Source of the DNA: Epiperipatus broadwayi
Lineage: Eukaryota > Onychophora > Udeonychophora > Euonychophora > Peripatidae
DNA: 64,000 nt
Reading direction: 5' to 3'
Assembly: GCA_028023455.1 (NCBI GenBank)
Contig: JAQFVV010006220.1
Coordinates: 7,793,852-7,857,851, forward strand
The position numbers were made by a program, and so were the translations under genes. Positions within the stretch are counted from its first letter, which is position 1, and every line of letters starts with the position of its first letter. The notes beneath the pieces are model-generated. The model saw nothing but the letters and a program-made list of their open reading frames with translations, ran no database searches and was not told the DNA's origin. Positions 1-11,860 of this stretch are shown here, piece by piece.

Positions 1-74
1 TGTGCCAGCAAGCATTTAAGGAACCTGCAGAAGAAATGCATCAACATATTCAATCATTAGAGGAGAACTGAACA

Positions 75-1025
75 ATGATTCAAATACTAGAGACCCCTTA
101 CCAAAAAGAAATTCCTATGTTAGGGGATCAATTTATGCCATCTAGTGAAAGTGAATCCATCACATTACAAATCCTGCTGGAGATGATGCTGAAGATGACT
201 GCTCTGGGAACAAATATGGCTAACATGGAATCGAGATTCGAGTCTAAGTTAGAGACAAATATAGCCAACATGGAATCGAGATTCGAGTCTAAGTTAGAGT
301 CAAATATGGCCAATATGGGAAATGAGATGTATAGACGAATCAATGATTTCAAAGGGGATTTAAATAGTAGGTTGGATAACATGGCAACAAGAGCCGATGT
401 CAATCAAGTTGAGGTAGGTTTAAAAGGGGATATATCTCAATTCCAAGAAGACACGAGGAAAGGGTTAGTAGGAATTGAAGAGAAATTGGAGGTGAGGATT
501 CAGGAAGTCGACACCCGACTATCCAAAAGAGTAGGACAGTTGTTGCAAGATGTGGGAAAAGCGCGAACTGATAATGATGAAGTAAAACTCAGGGTTGAAG
601 AAGAAAGTACTAAGTGTCAAGAGCATGTCAATGAATTTGCTGAACATATTACTGTTCATATCGACCGAGAGATCAAACAAGTTTATCAGACACAAGAGGT
701 CATGAATAAAGAGGTGTGGAGTAAGAAGAACACTTTTAGGGAAGAATTACAAGCTGAGCTTGAGATGGTCAAAGCAAAGTTGAACAATATTTCCATGACT
801 CACAATGTTAAAAATGAAGGCCGTGAAGAGACTATTGGATCTCTTACCCATTGTTTAGCTCAGTTGGGAGATAAGGTAACTTCCATGGAAACTGATACAA
901 TGATTGAGAAGACCACCCTTCAGAAGTTAATTGAGTTTACTAATGAAACACATGAGAGATTGAATTCCTTAAATGAGGTCTTACAACGTAAGTCACAATC
1001 TGGGGCATCCAGATGTGCCAGTTGA
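75..1025 (+). CDS. Coiled-coil ORF upstream of a gypsy Gag (retrotransposon-derived)
   Basis: This 316-codon frame is open throughout and is the longest ORF in the window. The product is highly charged and almost free of Pro, Trp and aromatic clusters, with heptad-like spacing from about residue 35 to 300, so it should be mostly coiled coil. Residues 46-75 carry a short internal repeat (NMESRFESKLE twice). No enzymatic motif is visible. The next ORF, 23 bases downstream on the same strand, is a Ty3/gypsy-type Gag, so this is most likely the N-terminal part of a Gag or a separate first ORF of that element. Composition is less AT-rich than the flanks. The ATG chosen follows an in-frame stop just upstream. 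It could instead be an unrelated structural protein; only the neighbourhood ties it to the element. Confidence 0.5.
   Translation: MIQILETPYQKEIPMLGDQFMPSSESESITLQILLEMMLKMTALGTNMANMESRFESKLETNIANMESRFESKLESNMANMGNEMYRRINDFKGDLNSRLDNMATRADVNQVEVGLKGDISQFQEDTRKGLVGIEEKLEVRIQEVDTRLSKRVGQLLQDVGKARTDNDEVKLRVEEESTKCQEHVNEFAEHITVHIDREIKQVYQTQEVMNKEVWSKKNTFREELQAELEMVKAKLNNISMTHNVKNEGREETIGSLTHCLAQLGDKVTSMETDTMIEKTTLQKLIEFTNETHERLNSLNEVLQRKSQSGASRCAS
210..314 (+). repeat. 45-bp coding tandem repeat
   Basis: Two near-identical 45-bp units (210-254 and 255-299) and a partial third encode a 15-residue period rich in N-M-E-S-R-F-E-S-K-L-E. The unit is a multiple of three, so copy number can change without breaking the coiled-coil frame. 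Confidence 0.85.
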
Positions 1026-1047
1026 ATGTAAAGTCAGCTAGGCAAGC

Positions 1048-1985
1048 TTGAAAGGAAATGAAGGAATTGATGGGTGTTGGAAGAAACCAAATAATAGAGT
1101 TCTCATGAGACAAACCTCAAGGGATGATCTAGGAACTCAATATCAGTATGGGGAGAGCATAGTTGCTTCTAAAACATTTGCTGAGATAGAGGAGACGAAT
1201 TTGCTTTACCCGTGCCTGACTGAGAAACAAACCTATGATCAGCAGATGGTTGATGAACCCTATCAAATGAAGAACCATAAGGATTCTCAAGAAGTGAATA
1301 AAACTCAAGGGATCATTTCACAGATAAATGCGATAAACCAGTTCATGAAACTTAAAGTGTTTAAGGGCTTTTTGAACGAAGCACCCATAGAACATCTTCA
1401 AAGTTTAGAATTATATTTTTCAGTTAACAGAGGTTTGTCGGAAGCTGAAAGAGTTGTTATTGCCTATAGTCACCACCAGGGTGAGGCATTAAGGTGGTGG
1501 GAATCTCTGTATCAAACCCCATCCACGTTTGAGGAATATCGAACTTTATTGGTGCGTAATTTCTGGAATTGGGATAGACAAGAAGGCATTCTATACCATA
1601 TATTCCAGGAAAGGTACAAGTCAATGCCTGGGGAAACATTTGTAAAGTTTTTCGATGACAGGTCACCAAATTACGCACATTGGATACTTACCACCTCACA
1701 GAATCGGAGATTATTTGGATAGTTAAGAGAAACTTGCCTTTGCATATAGAGCAATCCCTTCTATGTATTAGTGCAAGAAACATGGAGCAGGTTGCTGAAC
1801 TTTTGGCCAGTATAGATCTAAATAATACCAATTTATCCACACGAGGTCCGGAAAAAAGAAAGGATGAGCCTTCAGTTAATGCTATCTTCTATCGGAAAAG
1901 GAAGGATAATACTTATACAAATCCTCGAAAGGAGAGGATACCGCCAACCAATATATCACAGTTATGGTCTCCGAAGCGCACGTGA
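1048..1985 (+). pseudogene. Ty3/gypsy-type Gag, split by a frameshift
   Basis: Two overlapping frames (1048-1722 and 1680-1985) together give a retrotransposon Gag of the Retrotrans_gag type. Seen in frame 1 are a K-x-F-K-G start to the capsid-like region near 1360, an EAERVVIAY stretch, then ALRWWESL with the conserved double Trp, and F-E-Y-R-LL-V-R-NF typical of this family. The continuation into KRNLPLHIEQSL and an E-Q-V-A-E-LL helix lies in another frame, so one frameshift between about 1665 and 1720 breaks the gene. The downstream segment is basic but I see no intact CCHC zinc knuckle. A minus-strand relative lies at 63243-63917. Gag would package element RNA into cytoplasmic particles; this copy is inactive. 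Confidence 0.75.
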
Positions 1986-2239
1986 CCAAACAAGCGAAAA
2001 ACCACAAGAGACTCGTCACCGAGTCGGGAGGCTCTCCAAAAACCGGATGCAGTAAGTCTGCACCCCAGATTTTAAAAAAAATCAAACTAAAGAGGTTATT
2101 GAGGCCTAGTTTTTCACCTCAAGAAACCATAAATACTCTGAGAAACAAAAGACTTTTGACAAGGTGAGAGATCACCAATATGACATATTCATGTGAGTTG
2201 GAGTGCCAAATTATGCTCACCAAAGTTGCCCTATGATAG

Positions 2240-2752
2240 AGGTGCTGTGTGAGAATTTGCCAGTTAAAGCGCTATTAGACTCAGTCAAATTTTGGGCATT
2301 TCTGATCAATTTTATAAAAGGATACTGAGTAAAAATCCATTGATTAAGATGTTACTGTTGAAGTCTATGAAAGTGACAATGGCCAATAGTAGGAAGGCAA
2401 AATTGGAAGGAAAACAGATCTGGGTAGAGATCAGGTTTAACCAAACTACACTCTATCATGTATTCTTGATACTAAACGGATTAATTCATGATGTAGTCTT
2501 AGGGGCAGACTTATTGCACATGAACTATTGTATTGTTGATTTCTCAAATAGGATCATAAAAATAAATGAGGATACCTTAGAAATGACGTTACCTACAAGG
2601 TATGGTCTTTCCGAAGTAAATTGCATATTTTCTAAATATGATGGCCCATTTGTTATTGTTAAAAAAAAATTAACTCTAATGCATTTTGGTTAAATATCAA
2701 TGGAGAAATAAAAGGGACTTACAATCCTAGAAGTCTGAAACCATGTTTTTAG
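2240..2752 (+). pseudogene. Gypsy pol remnant: protease joined to integrase tail
   Basis: A retropepsin-like segment starts near 2240 (ENLPVKALLDS, the D-S of the active site) but a frameshift follows directly. The rest of the protease continues in the frame opening at 2292, with the conserved late motif VLGADLLHMNYCIVDF at about 2498-2545. Soon after, the sequence reads KYDGPFVIV, characteristic of the extreme C terminus of integrase, followed after another frameshift in an A-run by a short tail ending in SLKPCF and a stop near 2752. Reverse transcriptase, RNase H and the integrase core are absent, so about 2.5-3 kb of pol has been deleted. This is the same element as the ORFs upstream. Confidence 0.65.
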
Positions 2753-3096
2753 TTAGGAAGGAAACGTAGAGGAAATTAGTGCAGGTTGGATATGAAAAAG
2801 GGTGGAAAGCGGATTTTAGAGTGCACTCATAATTGCCATTTATGTGTTGTTTGAAAGAAGACAACATGGAAACTAGTGAAAATGGAAAAGGCGTTTTGTG
2901 GTGAGAGTACATCCGACTGCATAATTGAGCATGTATCGGCTACTTTCAGAACTGACTGAGCTATGAGGGTGTATCTTATGTATGCATATGGACAGTTTAT
3001 ATTCCGTGCGGTTATTCTAGTCTTGTAACTCTGCGGAGCAGGACAAGAAGCCGACGAGACAAGTTTTCATGCTGCCTAAATAGGAGTATGGAACCG
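2753..3096 (+). other. Probable 3' flank of the gypsy remnant
   Basis: Non-coding, less AT-rich than what follows, containing a small inverted repeat (TCTTGT ... ACAAGA, about 3021-3048). It lies where a polypurine tract and 3' LTR would be expected, but no matching second LTR is in the window, so the LTR cannot be delimited. Confidence 0.3.
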
Positions 3097-3276
3097 GTCA
3101 GATTCTGTTTCACTCCATCATAATACAATTATATGATAGACAGTACTATTTAAGTAGGAATTAAATAAAGTAAAATGAATTATTGAGTCAGATTCTGTTT
3201 CACTCCATCATAATACAATTATATGATAGACAGTACTATTTAAGTAGGAATTAAATAAAGTAAAATGAATTATTGA
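3097..3276. repeat. 90-bp tandem duplication
   Basis: Two head-to-tail copies (3097-3186 and 3187-3276) starting GTCAGATTCTG appear identical by eye, indicating a recent local duplication. Confidence 0.9.
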
Positions 3277-5050
3277 GTATGAGTGTTAAAAAGGGTCAAA
3301 TCTCATACAGACATAAAATTGTAATTTAGCAAACCAATTGACAAGAAGAAAGAGATAGATAATTACAGATATTTTATTATGTGAAAAGGAAAATAACCCT
3401 CTATGGTGACGGGACATTGAATGTAATTTTTTTTTTTTTATTCTAGTAAATGTCAAAAGTTTAAAAGGATTAAACTTTTAACCTTTTTGGATTGGGGGAA
3501 TTGTAAGGATCGCTATAGGTCTCATTCCTATCCTTACCATTAAATGCATTTGAACATAAATATATACATGGATGTGTTGATTTATAACAGGTAATACATC
3601 TATTGAACAGTGTAAGTTGATAATATATAACGGTATGAATAAAATTATATTGTAGTTTAATGAACTGGAAATGCTTGAAACAAAATCATAAATTTGTTAC
3701 TAAATTTCATTTTATGAATATTTTAAAATAACCTTTGACAAAACGATTTTGTTCACACAGCTGAGAAAGTTTTGTAAAGAAAGAAAGAAAAGGAAAACCG
3801 ATTTTATAATTTAGTGTTGTAATGCGAAAGGGGAGTGAAAACCTGATAGAATGTATGCAATAACCATGATAACAACAACTATTTTTTTTTCTAATGGCTG
3901 GAAAAATTAAAAACATGTATAGAAAAAGTTATACGCAAGATTTTCTTTTTCTTTATTTATTAATGATGGCAAGTCAGATAATTTGAAAAGTATATTTTGG
4001 TAAAAATGTTTCTCAACATTTTAAAGAAAGAATAATTGGACACACAAGGATGCATAAAACTGTAAGTTGTTTAATTTGATATATACATGTAGAAAAAGAA
4101 AAAAGTAAAACTGAAACAGAGGAATATTACTATGCTTCCATTGGAATTGAACTTTTACATGAACTATGGAAATTAAAGAAATAAATAAATTATAATCAGT
4201 TGATTGAAGCATAATATGCACCAAGATTTTTTTAATTTTATTTATAAGTCTATTGAACTATTTGTTTTGAGACATGTGAAAAGATATTTATTCACGTAAT
4301 CAAGCGTTTGATAGTTGTAGGACTGTTGAAAATTTAGACTTAATAACGTTCATTATCCAAAGATTGACTTTAATCGTGTTTTGTTTATCATATAGCTATA
4401 ACGTACTCACTGCTGATACTAGTGTAAGAATGATGCAGGTGTGCTAAAAGTCGTTGTGAAAGGTCAAGGCAACTCAGATGGTTTTTGAAGAGGGCGATGA
4501 ACACGATCTATAGGTGTGAATACCCACCATCACATATATATATGTATACAATGGCTACCAAATATTATGTGAAGTTTTATATATCAATTGTGAAAGTTGC
4601 TAAATCAAGGATTATCCAAACTACTTGGTCAGCTTGTGGGAGATGGATAAATCGTTGAAGGCACTAATTTGAAAATGAAGCAAGTATAAGAGATGCAGAA
4701 AATTCCCAATTTATAATGAATTTTTCCATTTAAAAGAAGATACTCATATTGCTCAAGATGCTTACAAAATCATTCATAAATTTATGTTGATATGTAACTG
4801 TTTGTTTGTTGTGGTTGACATGCTGATGTTATAAATTTTGTAAGGTTTTCTCTCCTTTATTTTTTTACTTCCATCTTGATTTTTTTTTGAGCTGGAAGTA
4901 CCGAAGGAATTTAAATGTATGCATTTCATGATGTACTTTTGAAATAAAAAAAATATAAATGGTCTGTTAGAAGAAAAAGAAGGACTGGGCTATGATGAAA
5001 TAAGTATATAGGAAGGTAAGACTTACTCTTTGACACATTAAAGACATAAC
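3277..5050. other. AT-rich non-coding stretch
   Basis: No coding potential I believe. Poly-T and A-rich tracts, and a short inverted repeat GTAAGGAT ... ATCCTTAC near 3503-3538. Small minus-strand ORFs near 3.7-4.2 kb are compositional. Confidence 0.6.
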
Positions 5051-5120
5051 ATTTAGTAACAAAGTTAATTATTAATCAAACCCATATTTAGTAACAAAGT
5101 TAATTATTAATCAAACCCAT
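5051..5120. repeat. 35-bp tandem duplication
   Basis: Two exact copies (5051-5085, 5086-5120) of a unit starting ATTTAGTAACAAAG. Confidence 0.9.
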
Positions 5121-8100
5121 ATTAACCACTTATTAACAAGTTACATACTAACCATTACCTATAAGTACATATAATTAATTTAATCAATTGATGGCAATTC
5201 CAGTTCTCATAACTCATAATAGTCATAAACGAACCCATTAATTCAACTATAATATACAAAATAATAATTTGTATATTAATATGATGATATCATATTTATT
5301 TATTTTTTAAAAGAAAGGATAAAGAACAGTGTCATTTATTTAGATAGTATTAATGATCGTAAATTATTTCTTTTTATATGATGGCATGGATGGTAGATGC
5401 CTATATATACCAAGAATGACACGTAGTTGATGATATTATTATTTTATGTATTTATTTATTTTTTTTTTTTTGTGTTTTTTTTTTATTTGGATGAGATTAT
5501 GTGGCAGTGGTAGGAATCATATTTATGGTGGTTTAAAGTGTATATTTATATATTTAAATATGTTATATTAAGTTAAAATAAATTTGTTAATTTAAATTGA
5601 TCTTACATCAAGGGTTGTATGTAATTTGTTGACAATACATCACTGAATTTACCTATCTCTTGATATGGAAACATACATGTAATAGGTACTTAATAAATGT
5701 ACTATATGAACCATAATGTCATGTCATTGCCCAAATTCGCTAAATATATACTTATAAATTATACCTGAACAGAGTAACTACTCAGATCATGACTGGGTTT
5801 GAATCCAGGGAATATAATGGATTGACATGAAAATTGGGTGGTTCCTGTATGTGTTACCAAATGAATGCGGGTTGAATGGTAGTAAAGATTTATTTTGGCT
5901 GTAGTGTAGCAGGATCTTTCCAATTTTCCATGGACGGCCGTATTCTTGTTTCAGTATATACTGTGGAATGAATTTAAGTAAATGGTTGAGGGTGGGTCGT
6001 CTGTCCGTTACAATATGTATATATATAAATTGTAAAATTATGTTCAAATATATTTGTATTCATGTATCTGTATTGTGGTTGTTATAGTTCTGAAGAAGAT
6101 TGTTGGGGCAATCAAAACCATCAATAATGGGTTGTAATTATATGAAGCATTGTAAAAGTAGTAAAGAAAGCAAATATTAATATTATATGGATTTGACAAT
6201 GTAATAAGAAAGATAAAGTTATAATACTTCATAGAGAAGGAATTAACCATAATTTATTATTTTCAATAACTAATGCTTTTTATTCCATTACTTTTTTTTA
6301 TATTTTTATTCAAAATATCATTATAATAGGAAATGTTACAAAAATAAAAAAAATCTAAAGTGCATTTTAAAAATTCCAAATTTGTCTCTCAAAATTGACT
6401 ATTTAAAAATCTGGCTTCTTTAACTTAATATATATATGCACACACATTTTTATACAGATACTTAAACAGTTGAATTGTTTGTATAAAATTATAATTTTAT
6501 TAATTATTTCAGTGTTATTTTGCTTAATTCATGGAAGAATAGAAATGTAAATGAAATATTTATATATTGAAATTATTTTGAATGGGAGAGGGGTTAGTAT
6601 TGTACAGGTGCACAATGATGTTTCCTGTCATCTGGGATATAAGCTTGACTGATGAAAGCATGGTTGATTGAAAAACAAAAAAGTTCAATAAACTGAAGGT
6701 GGGAAAAAAACTAAAAAATGTTAAAATATAATAAACTGTTACAGTTTATTGAAAAACTACAAATGAAAATGGTTGACCTAAATAGCTGCTGTTTACCACA
6801 GTTCTTTTGATTTTTTAGAATTGTTTTGCTGAGAATTCTAATATGTAGTTAAATTACTTAATGCACATATATGTAAACACTAAGTCTGTATATATATATA
6901 TATATATGTGAAATAATGGTTGTATACACTTTCAAATAAAAGATTGAAAGAATTGAAATATATATATATATTAAATGGCTAAACAAGACTTCCTAACAAT
7001 CAGAAATCGTTCAACTTTGTATCCATGATGTTAGACTTGGGAAAAAGTCTTAATTAAATATATGAACTAGTTTTATGGATTAGAAATGTAAGGAAATTTT
7101 ATTAATAGAAAACAAAATAAAATCTATATATATTATCTACACAAACTTTGTTTATTCACTATAATTAATAAAACATTTAAATTATTTTGTGTTTTTTGTC
7201 TATGTCTTATAATACAATATATATAATAGAATGGTGTATTTTTTAGACATTCATAAGAAATCTAAGCACGTGAAGTGACAGGATAGAGCCACAATTCATA
7301 AACCTTGAGTTCCAGAATCATTCAATCTATTTTTGCACTAAACCATGCAGTGCTTATAATACAATGTTTTACTAAAATCTCCCTTCTTCCTTTTATAACA
7401 ATCCTTCATTAAATATTTTCTTTATTATATTTCTTCTACCACAACTTGCTTTTTATAGAATGTTGTTGGTGACAGTTGATCTCAATACATGTCTAGAATA
7501 AAATATCATCATAATTCATTTTCATATTATATTTTGAAAATTTTATAAATGCATTGAATGGTGATTTGTTACACTTAATAATAACATCATAGGTATAGCA
7601 ATTTTTAAGTAGTTATTACAAGATACTTGCTTTTCCAAAGGCTATTCAAAGAGAAACAGTGAAAGAAGAGATGTTACCAGCTCTGCCATTTGAAGGATAA
7701 TGACGTTTATGTTACTATATACATTTTTCTCTATGCCAGATAGGTTCGAAATTTTAATAAAATATTACAATATTATTAAAGAAAACATCTCAATTTAAAC
7801 ATAATGAACATATATATATATATATGTAAACCAAAGGATTTATACTGCTTCAAGTCTAAATGTAAATTAATGAATTTTAATGCTTGACTTGATTATCCAT
7901 GTATACATTGATTTTTTGTTGAAACAAATATTATTCTTATATGTATAAATCATATCACCATGGTCTTTGTACCTAAATAAACTTGCCTTGACAATAAATT
8001 GCTGATGTTTTTTTGGTTTATTACATATGCACTTACATTATAAATCCTTCTGACATAATTATTAGTACATCTACCTGTATGCTTTAATACTGGAGAAACA

Positions 8101-10079
8101 TAATTTTTTTTTTAGTTTTCACACTGGCTTTGGATTTCATTTTTAGGAAGTTAGACTATGTTACCTATCAAATTATTGATCAATCAATAGATATCTAGCT
8201 ACTCTAATATAAGTAAAGGAAGACAGGAAAATGGTTAAAATCTTATTGCTTAGCAGTTGGCAAGCATTAGGTTTCTCTTTTACTTTTTTTTAGGAGGCAA
8301 TTGATGGCTCTGCTTTTCAATGAACTATTTGAAGGCAATTTTTAAATATATATATTTAAAAGGAGATTATCTTGACAACAGTTTGAGATTATTGATTGTT
8401 ATTGATATTGGGATTGTCTAAGTGTTGACTGGTTTTAGTAGTTATATATATATATATATATATAAACATACACACACACAAAGACACAGCACAATTTATT
8501 ATACTGCATTAAAAAGCTGTGAAACTGATCTTGTGAACTTTGTATTGTTACAGTTTACATTTCAGAAGTTGATTACTATGTCACCTAATATTTTATTTTA
8601 CTTGGAGCTCAATAAAAGTCATTTTTATGCATAAATTTATATTATATATAGTATTAACATTTCATGTATTCATAAATAGTAAGTATAGGTTTTGTGTATC
8701 TGAGCTATCAAAGGTTTTTATTTGTTGATTACAGTTCTTATTTTATATTGAAATTTATACTGAGTTTTATTTTCCTTTCTCTAATAATCGGTATAAGGAT
8801 GATCTGTATCATTTTTCTTATTTTTATTATCTTTCTTGTATTTATTTGCTTATTTATTTTTTAAATAGCTCATAATTAAAGTATATATTAAGCTGCAGTG
8901 ATATAAAGTAATGATTGCAGAGTTGATAGAATTGTGTCAATAGCAAACTCTTCAAACTGCACAGGAAAAAAAAAATCATAAATTGTTCCCATATATCACA
9001 TTGGAATTTTATGAATTGACTGAATGTCATTGATGCTTGGATTTAATGATTAAAATATGTAAATAGAACATATTTCTTTAGTTCTGGAATGTATGCAGTA
9101 TTTCTTCCCATTATTAGACCTAGCCAACAAAAATGATCGTATCAAAAATTACCTTATGGAATCTTCCAACTATTGAAACTTTTATTGATTAAAAAAACAA
9201 CCAACATTTTTTAAATTTTGTTTTGACAGAGTAGCCTAGTATTTTATAAATCCCAAAGATTGTCAATTCAATTCCAGTACTAGTTGGGACTAATTAGACA
9301 ATAATTCCTGTAGAAAGGGAGAATAATCGAATGTGAAATGTTATGTTCAATACTAAGTTATGGGCTAAGAGTTGTTTATATTTAGAAAACTATAATTAGA
9401 TATTTGAATTTTTCTAAAAACATTTATCAATTTCATTTAAATCATGGAAATATACTCCAATATATAACTTTAATCATAGGTATACTAAGACTGTATAGAG
9501 AAAAACTTTAAAACTTAGCCAACTTTCATCTTTTATAAGTCATTATGAAAGCTTTTCTTTATATGGTCTTCCTGTATTTATGATTACATTAGTCTGAGTT
9601 AAAGCTTCTACTTTTATAATTATATAACTGTAAGTAAAATGCTATCATCACAAATCTTCAGACAGACATCACCAATTTTAATTGATAAATCACTATAATT
9701 TTTCAAATATTATATATTTGTGATATGTACAAAATTAAAATTTTTATTGATTTAAATCTTTTTTTTAAAAAAAAAAAAAAAAAAAAACTTCCTTAAATAC
9801 TAAGTTAAATTAGTAATAAGAAGAGAATTTAAATGACAATGTTGCTTCATGTGTTAAAGTGTATTTAAATAATTATATGCAAGCATTTGTTTACATTTTA
9901 ACAATAAAAATTTAATTAGCAAAGAGATAATTTTGACTCATATAAATTAATTATCAACTATAAAAAAAAAAATCAACCAGTGAGGGAAAAAATAATTTAA
10001 AACCAAATTGTTACATTAACATAAAACTAGATTTCATTTTGATTTAAACAAATACTTTAGATAGTAATAGTATTTAACT
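5121..10079. other. AT-rich intergenic DNA with microsatellites
   Basis: No gene found. Short (TA)n tracts occur near 6889, 6957, 7810 and 8443. A long T-run into A-run is at about 9760-9787. At about 5786-5815 the text GGGTTTGAATCCAGGG resembles a tRNA box B and may be a decayed SINE end. The minus-strand ORF 5787-6047 could be repeat-derived, but I recognise nothing in it. Confidence 0.5.
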
Positions 10080-10170
10080 TTTTTTTTTTCCATATGTCAA
10101 AGCATCAACCAGGGAAGAAGTCGCAACTGTGTCTGCTTGCTTGCAAGGCAGCTGCACAGATCTCGGCTAT
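10080..10170 (-). repeat. tRNA-derived SINE copy, decayed
   Basis: On the minus strand this reads ATAGCCGAGAT ... GCCTTGCAAGCAAGCAG ... TTTGACATATGG followed by an A-run. It aligns well along its whole length with the better preserved copy at 45462-45578, including the tRNA-like head and the A-rich tail. The target duplication is not clear here. Confidence 0.55.
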
Positions 10171-11042
10171 TTTCAACTATTGAATTCATTGTAATGGATA
10201 TGAAATTTTTTATAAGCCTCATAAAAAAATTGAATATACAAACACAATATTATGTAATCAAGTTCATAAATAAATATTAAAAATAAATAAGTATTATATA
10301 TATATTTTAAATTTGACTATGTTACTGTAATGTGCTTGAGAAAATCTTTCAACTTGGAGATTGAATATTGAAGCACCATAAGACTATAAATAAGTCTTCT
10401 TTATCAGAAAGATGATTTAAAAACAATATGATGGCAAACAAATCAAACTGACAATGGTATATCACAATAGTCTTTAATTTATGGTGCACTTTCATATAGA
10501 ACTTCTATATTTTTCATTTATACATATAAAACTTTTATTTTATCTATTTTTGTATAATAAACTAAATGTCTTTTAAATTTTATTCCTATATTTGGTCAGA
10601 TAAATAATATTAAATTTTGAAATTTGCATTTTGGTAACATAAATTATACCAAATTATTAAATTCCATTTCTGGTTTTATTCCATTTGAGGAGATAAATAA
10701 TATTAAACTATATTTTTTATATATAACTTCTTTTAATTTTAAGAAACCTGGTTTTGAAATAATAACAAACTATTGTTTTGTCATATTTGTGATGCTGCAG
10801 TCATTTGGTAGAATGAAATTGTTGCTAATACTTTATGCAATTCATTAGACAAGGCAGTTTTTCCACATCTACCCCTATCAATTTTTTTTGATGAAGATTA
10901 TTTTTCTTAAATAGTGTAGCACATTTTCATTTTGAAAAATAATAATAACACTTTGAGTATAAAAATGATAAGCAAGAATTAATGGTTTTTATTTATGGTA
11001 GATACCTAATAAGTATAAGGATTACATTTGTAATCATAAATC
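10171..11042. other. AT-rich non-coding stretch
   Basis: Nothing supportable. The + strand ORF at 10624-10848 is Phe/Ile/Asn/Lys-rich and looks compositional. Confidence 0.6.
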
Positions 11043-11289
11043 ATAAACAATTCAAAATACAGCAAAACTCTCCATATAGTAGTGCCACCTTGTGCTAACA
11101 AGAGCAATCAATGGTTGCCAGAAGGCTTGTGCATAAAATCCCTATCTAGTGCCTACTCATCCAATATCCCCAGACTAGTTTCTGGCTTGTGGATTTTATG
11201 CACAAGCCTTCTGGCAACCATTGATTGCTCTTGTTAGCACAAGGTGGCACTACTATATGGAGAGTTTTGCTGTATTTTGAATTGTTTAT
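11043..11289. mobile_element. Foldback element with perfect 99-bp inverted arms
   Basis: The left arm (11043-11141) and the right arm (11191-11289) are exact reverse complements over 99 bases by direct comparison, separated by 49 bases. The arms begin ATAAACAATTCAAAATACAG. They contain the core GTGGCACTACTATATGGAG, which recurs at 11829, 15414 and 15838. The spacer also matches the copy near 15750. No ORF. This is a non-autonomous foldback or MITE-like element, or a SINE-like repeat that became palindromic. Confidence 0.85.
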
Positions 11290-11305
11290 AACAATTATTG
11301 TGCTA

Positions 11306-11332
11306 GTATGAGATAGTGATCATGTGATGTTA
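11306..11332. repeat. Terminal-type fragment of the foldback family
   Basis: AGATAGTGATCATGTGATGTT is the reverse complement of the end sequence of the foldback at 15357 (ATCACATGATCAC), suggesting the real family boundary extends past the perfect arms at 11289. Confidence 0.5.
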
Positions 11333-11744
11333 ATCATAAATCAGTAAATAATTATTAGATTTTATTTTTTTTTACTTTCATTTTCATTCCTATCTTTATA
11401 TTCGATAAAAAAAAAAAAGAAAATTAAAAATAACTTTTTAATTAAACAGATGAAATCATTACAAAATAATTCAAAGTTAAATGAAAATGATTTAGTATTT
11501 TGATAGTTATTTGTTATGCCCTGCATGATTTAATTCAGTATAGAATTTTGGACTCTGGAGCTCTAAATCCATGATGGATCATGGCTTAAATTTGTCATAT
11601 TCTTGAATTTCTTACAAATTCCCAAACAATGAATGAATCCTTCAGTTAGTTTTTATTATTAATATATATATTAATTAAAGAGGATTTGAACACAGTCTTT
11701 TAAGTTCTTTAACTATTCACTCCATCTTATATGACTGATACACA
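11333..11744. other. AT-rich non-coding stretch
   Basis: No gene or clear repeat seen. Confidence 0.6.
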
Positions 11745-11860
11745 TAATCTCTATTTCTTATGCTTGCTCAAGTTGTTAAAACAGGCACTATATAGGGATT
11801 TTATGCACAAGCCTTCTGGCATCCACTGAGTGGCACTACATATGGAGAGTTTTGTCTACT
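11745..11860 (+). repeat. Partial member of the 11-16 kb foldback family
   Basis: Contains the end-like text CTATTTCTTATGCTTGCTC, then GGATTTTATGCACAAGCC, then AGTGGCACTACATATGGAG, in the same order as the other copies but as a single-armed, shortened version. Confidence 0.65.

Noticed and set aside
3097-3276. CRISPR-like or LTR direct repeats
   Set aside because: Only two adjoining copies without spacers; a simple tandem duplication in a eukaryotic genome.
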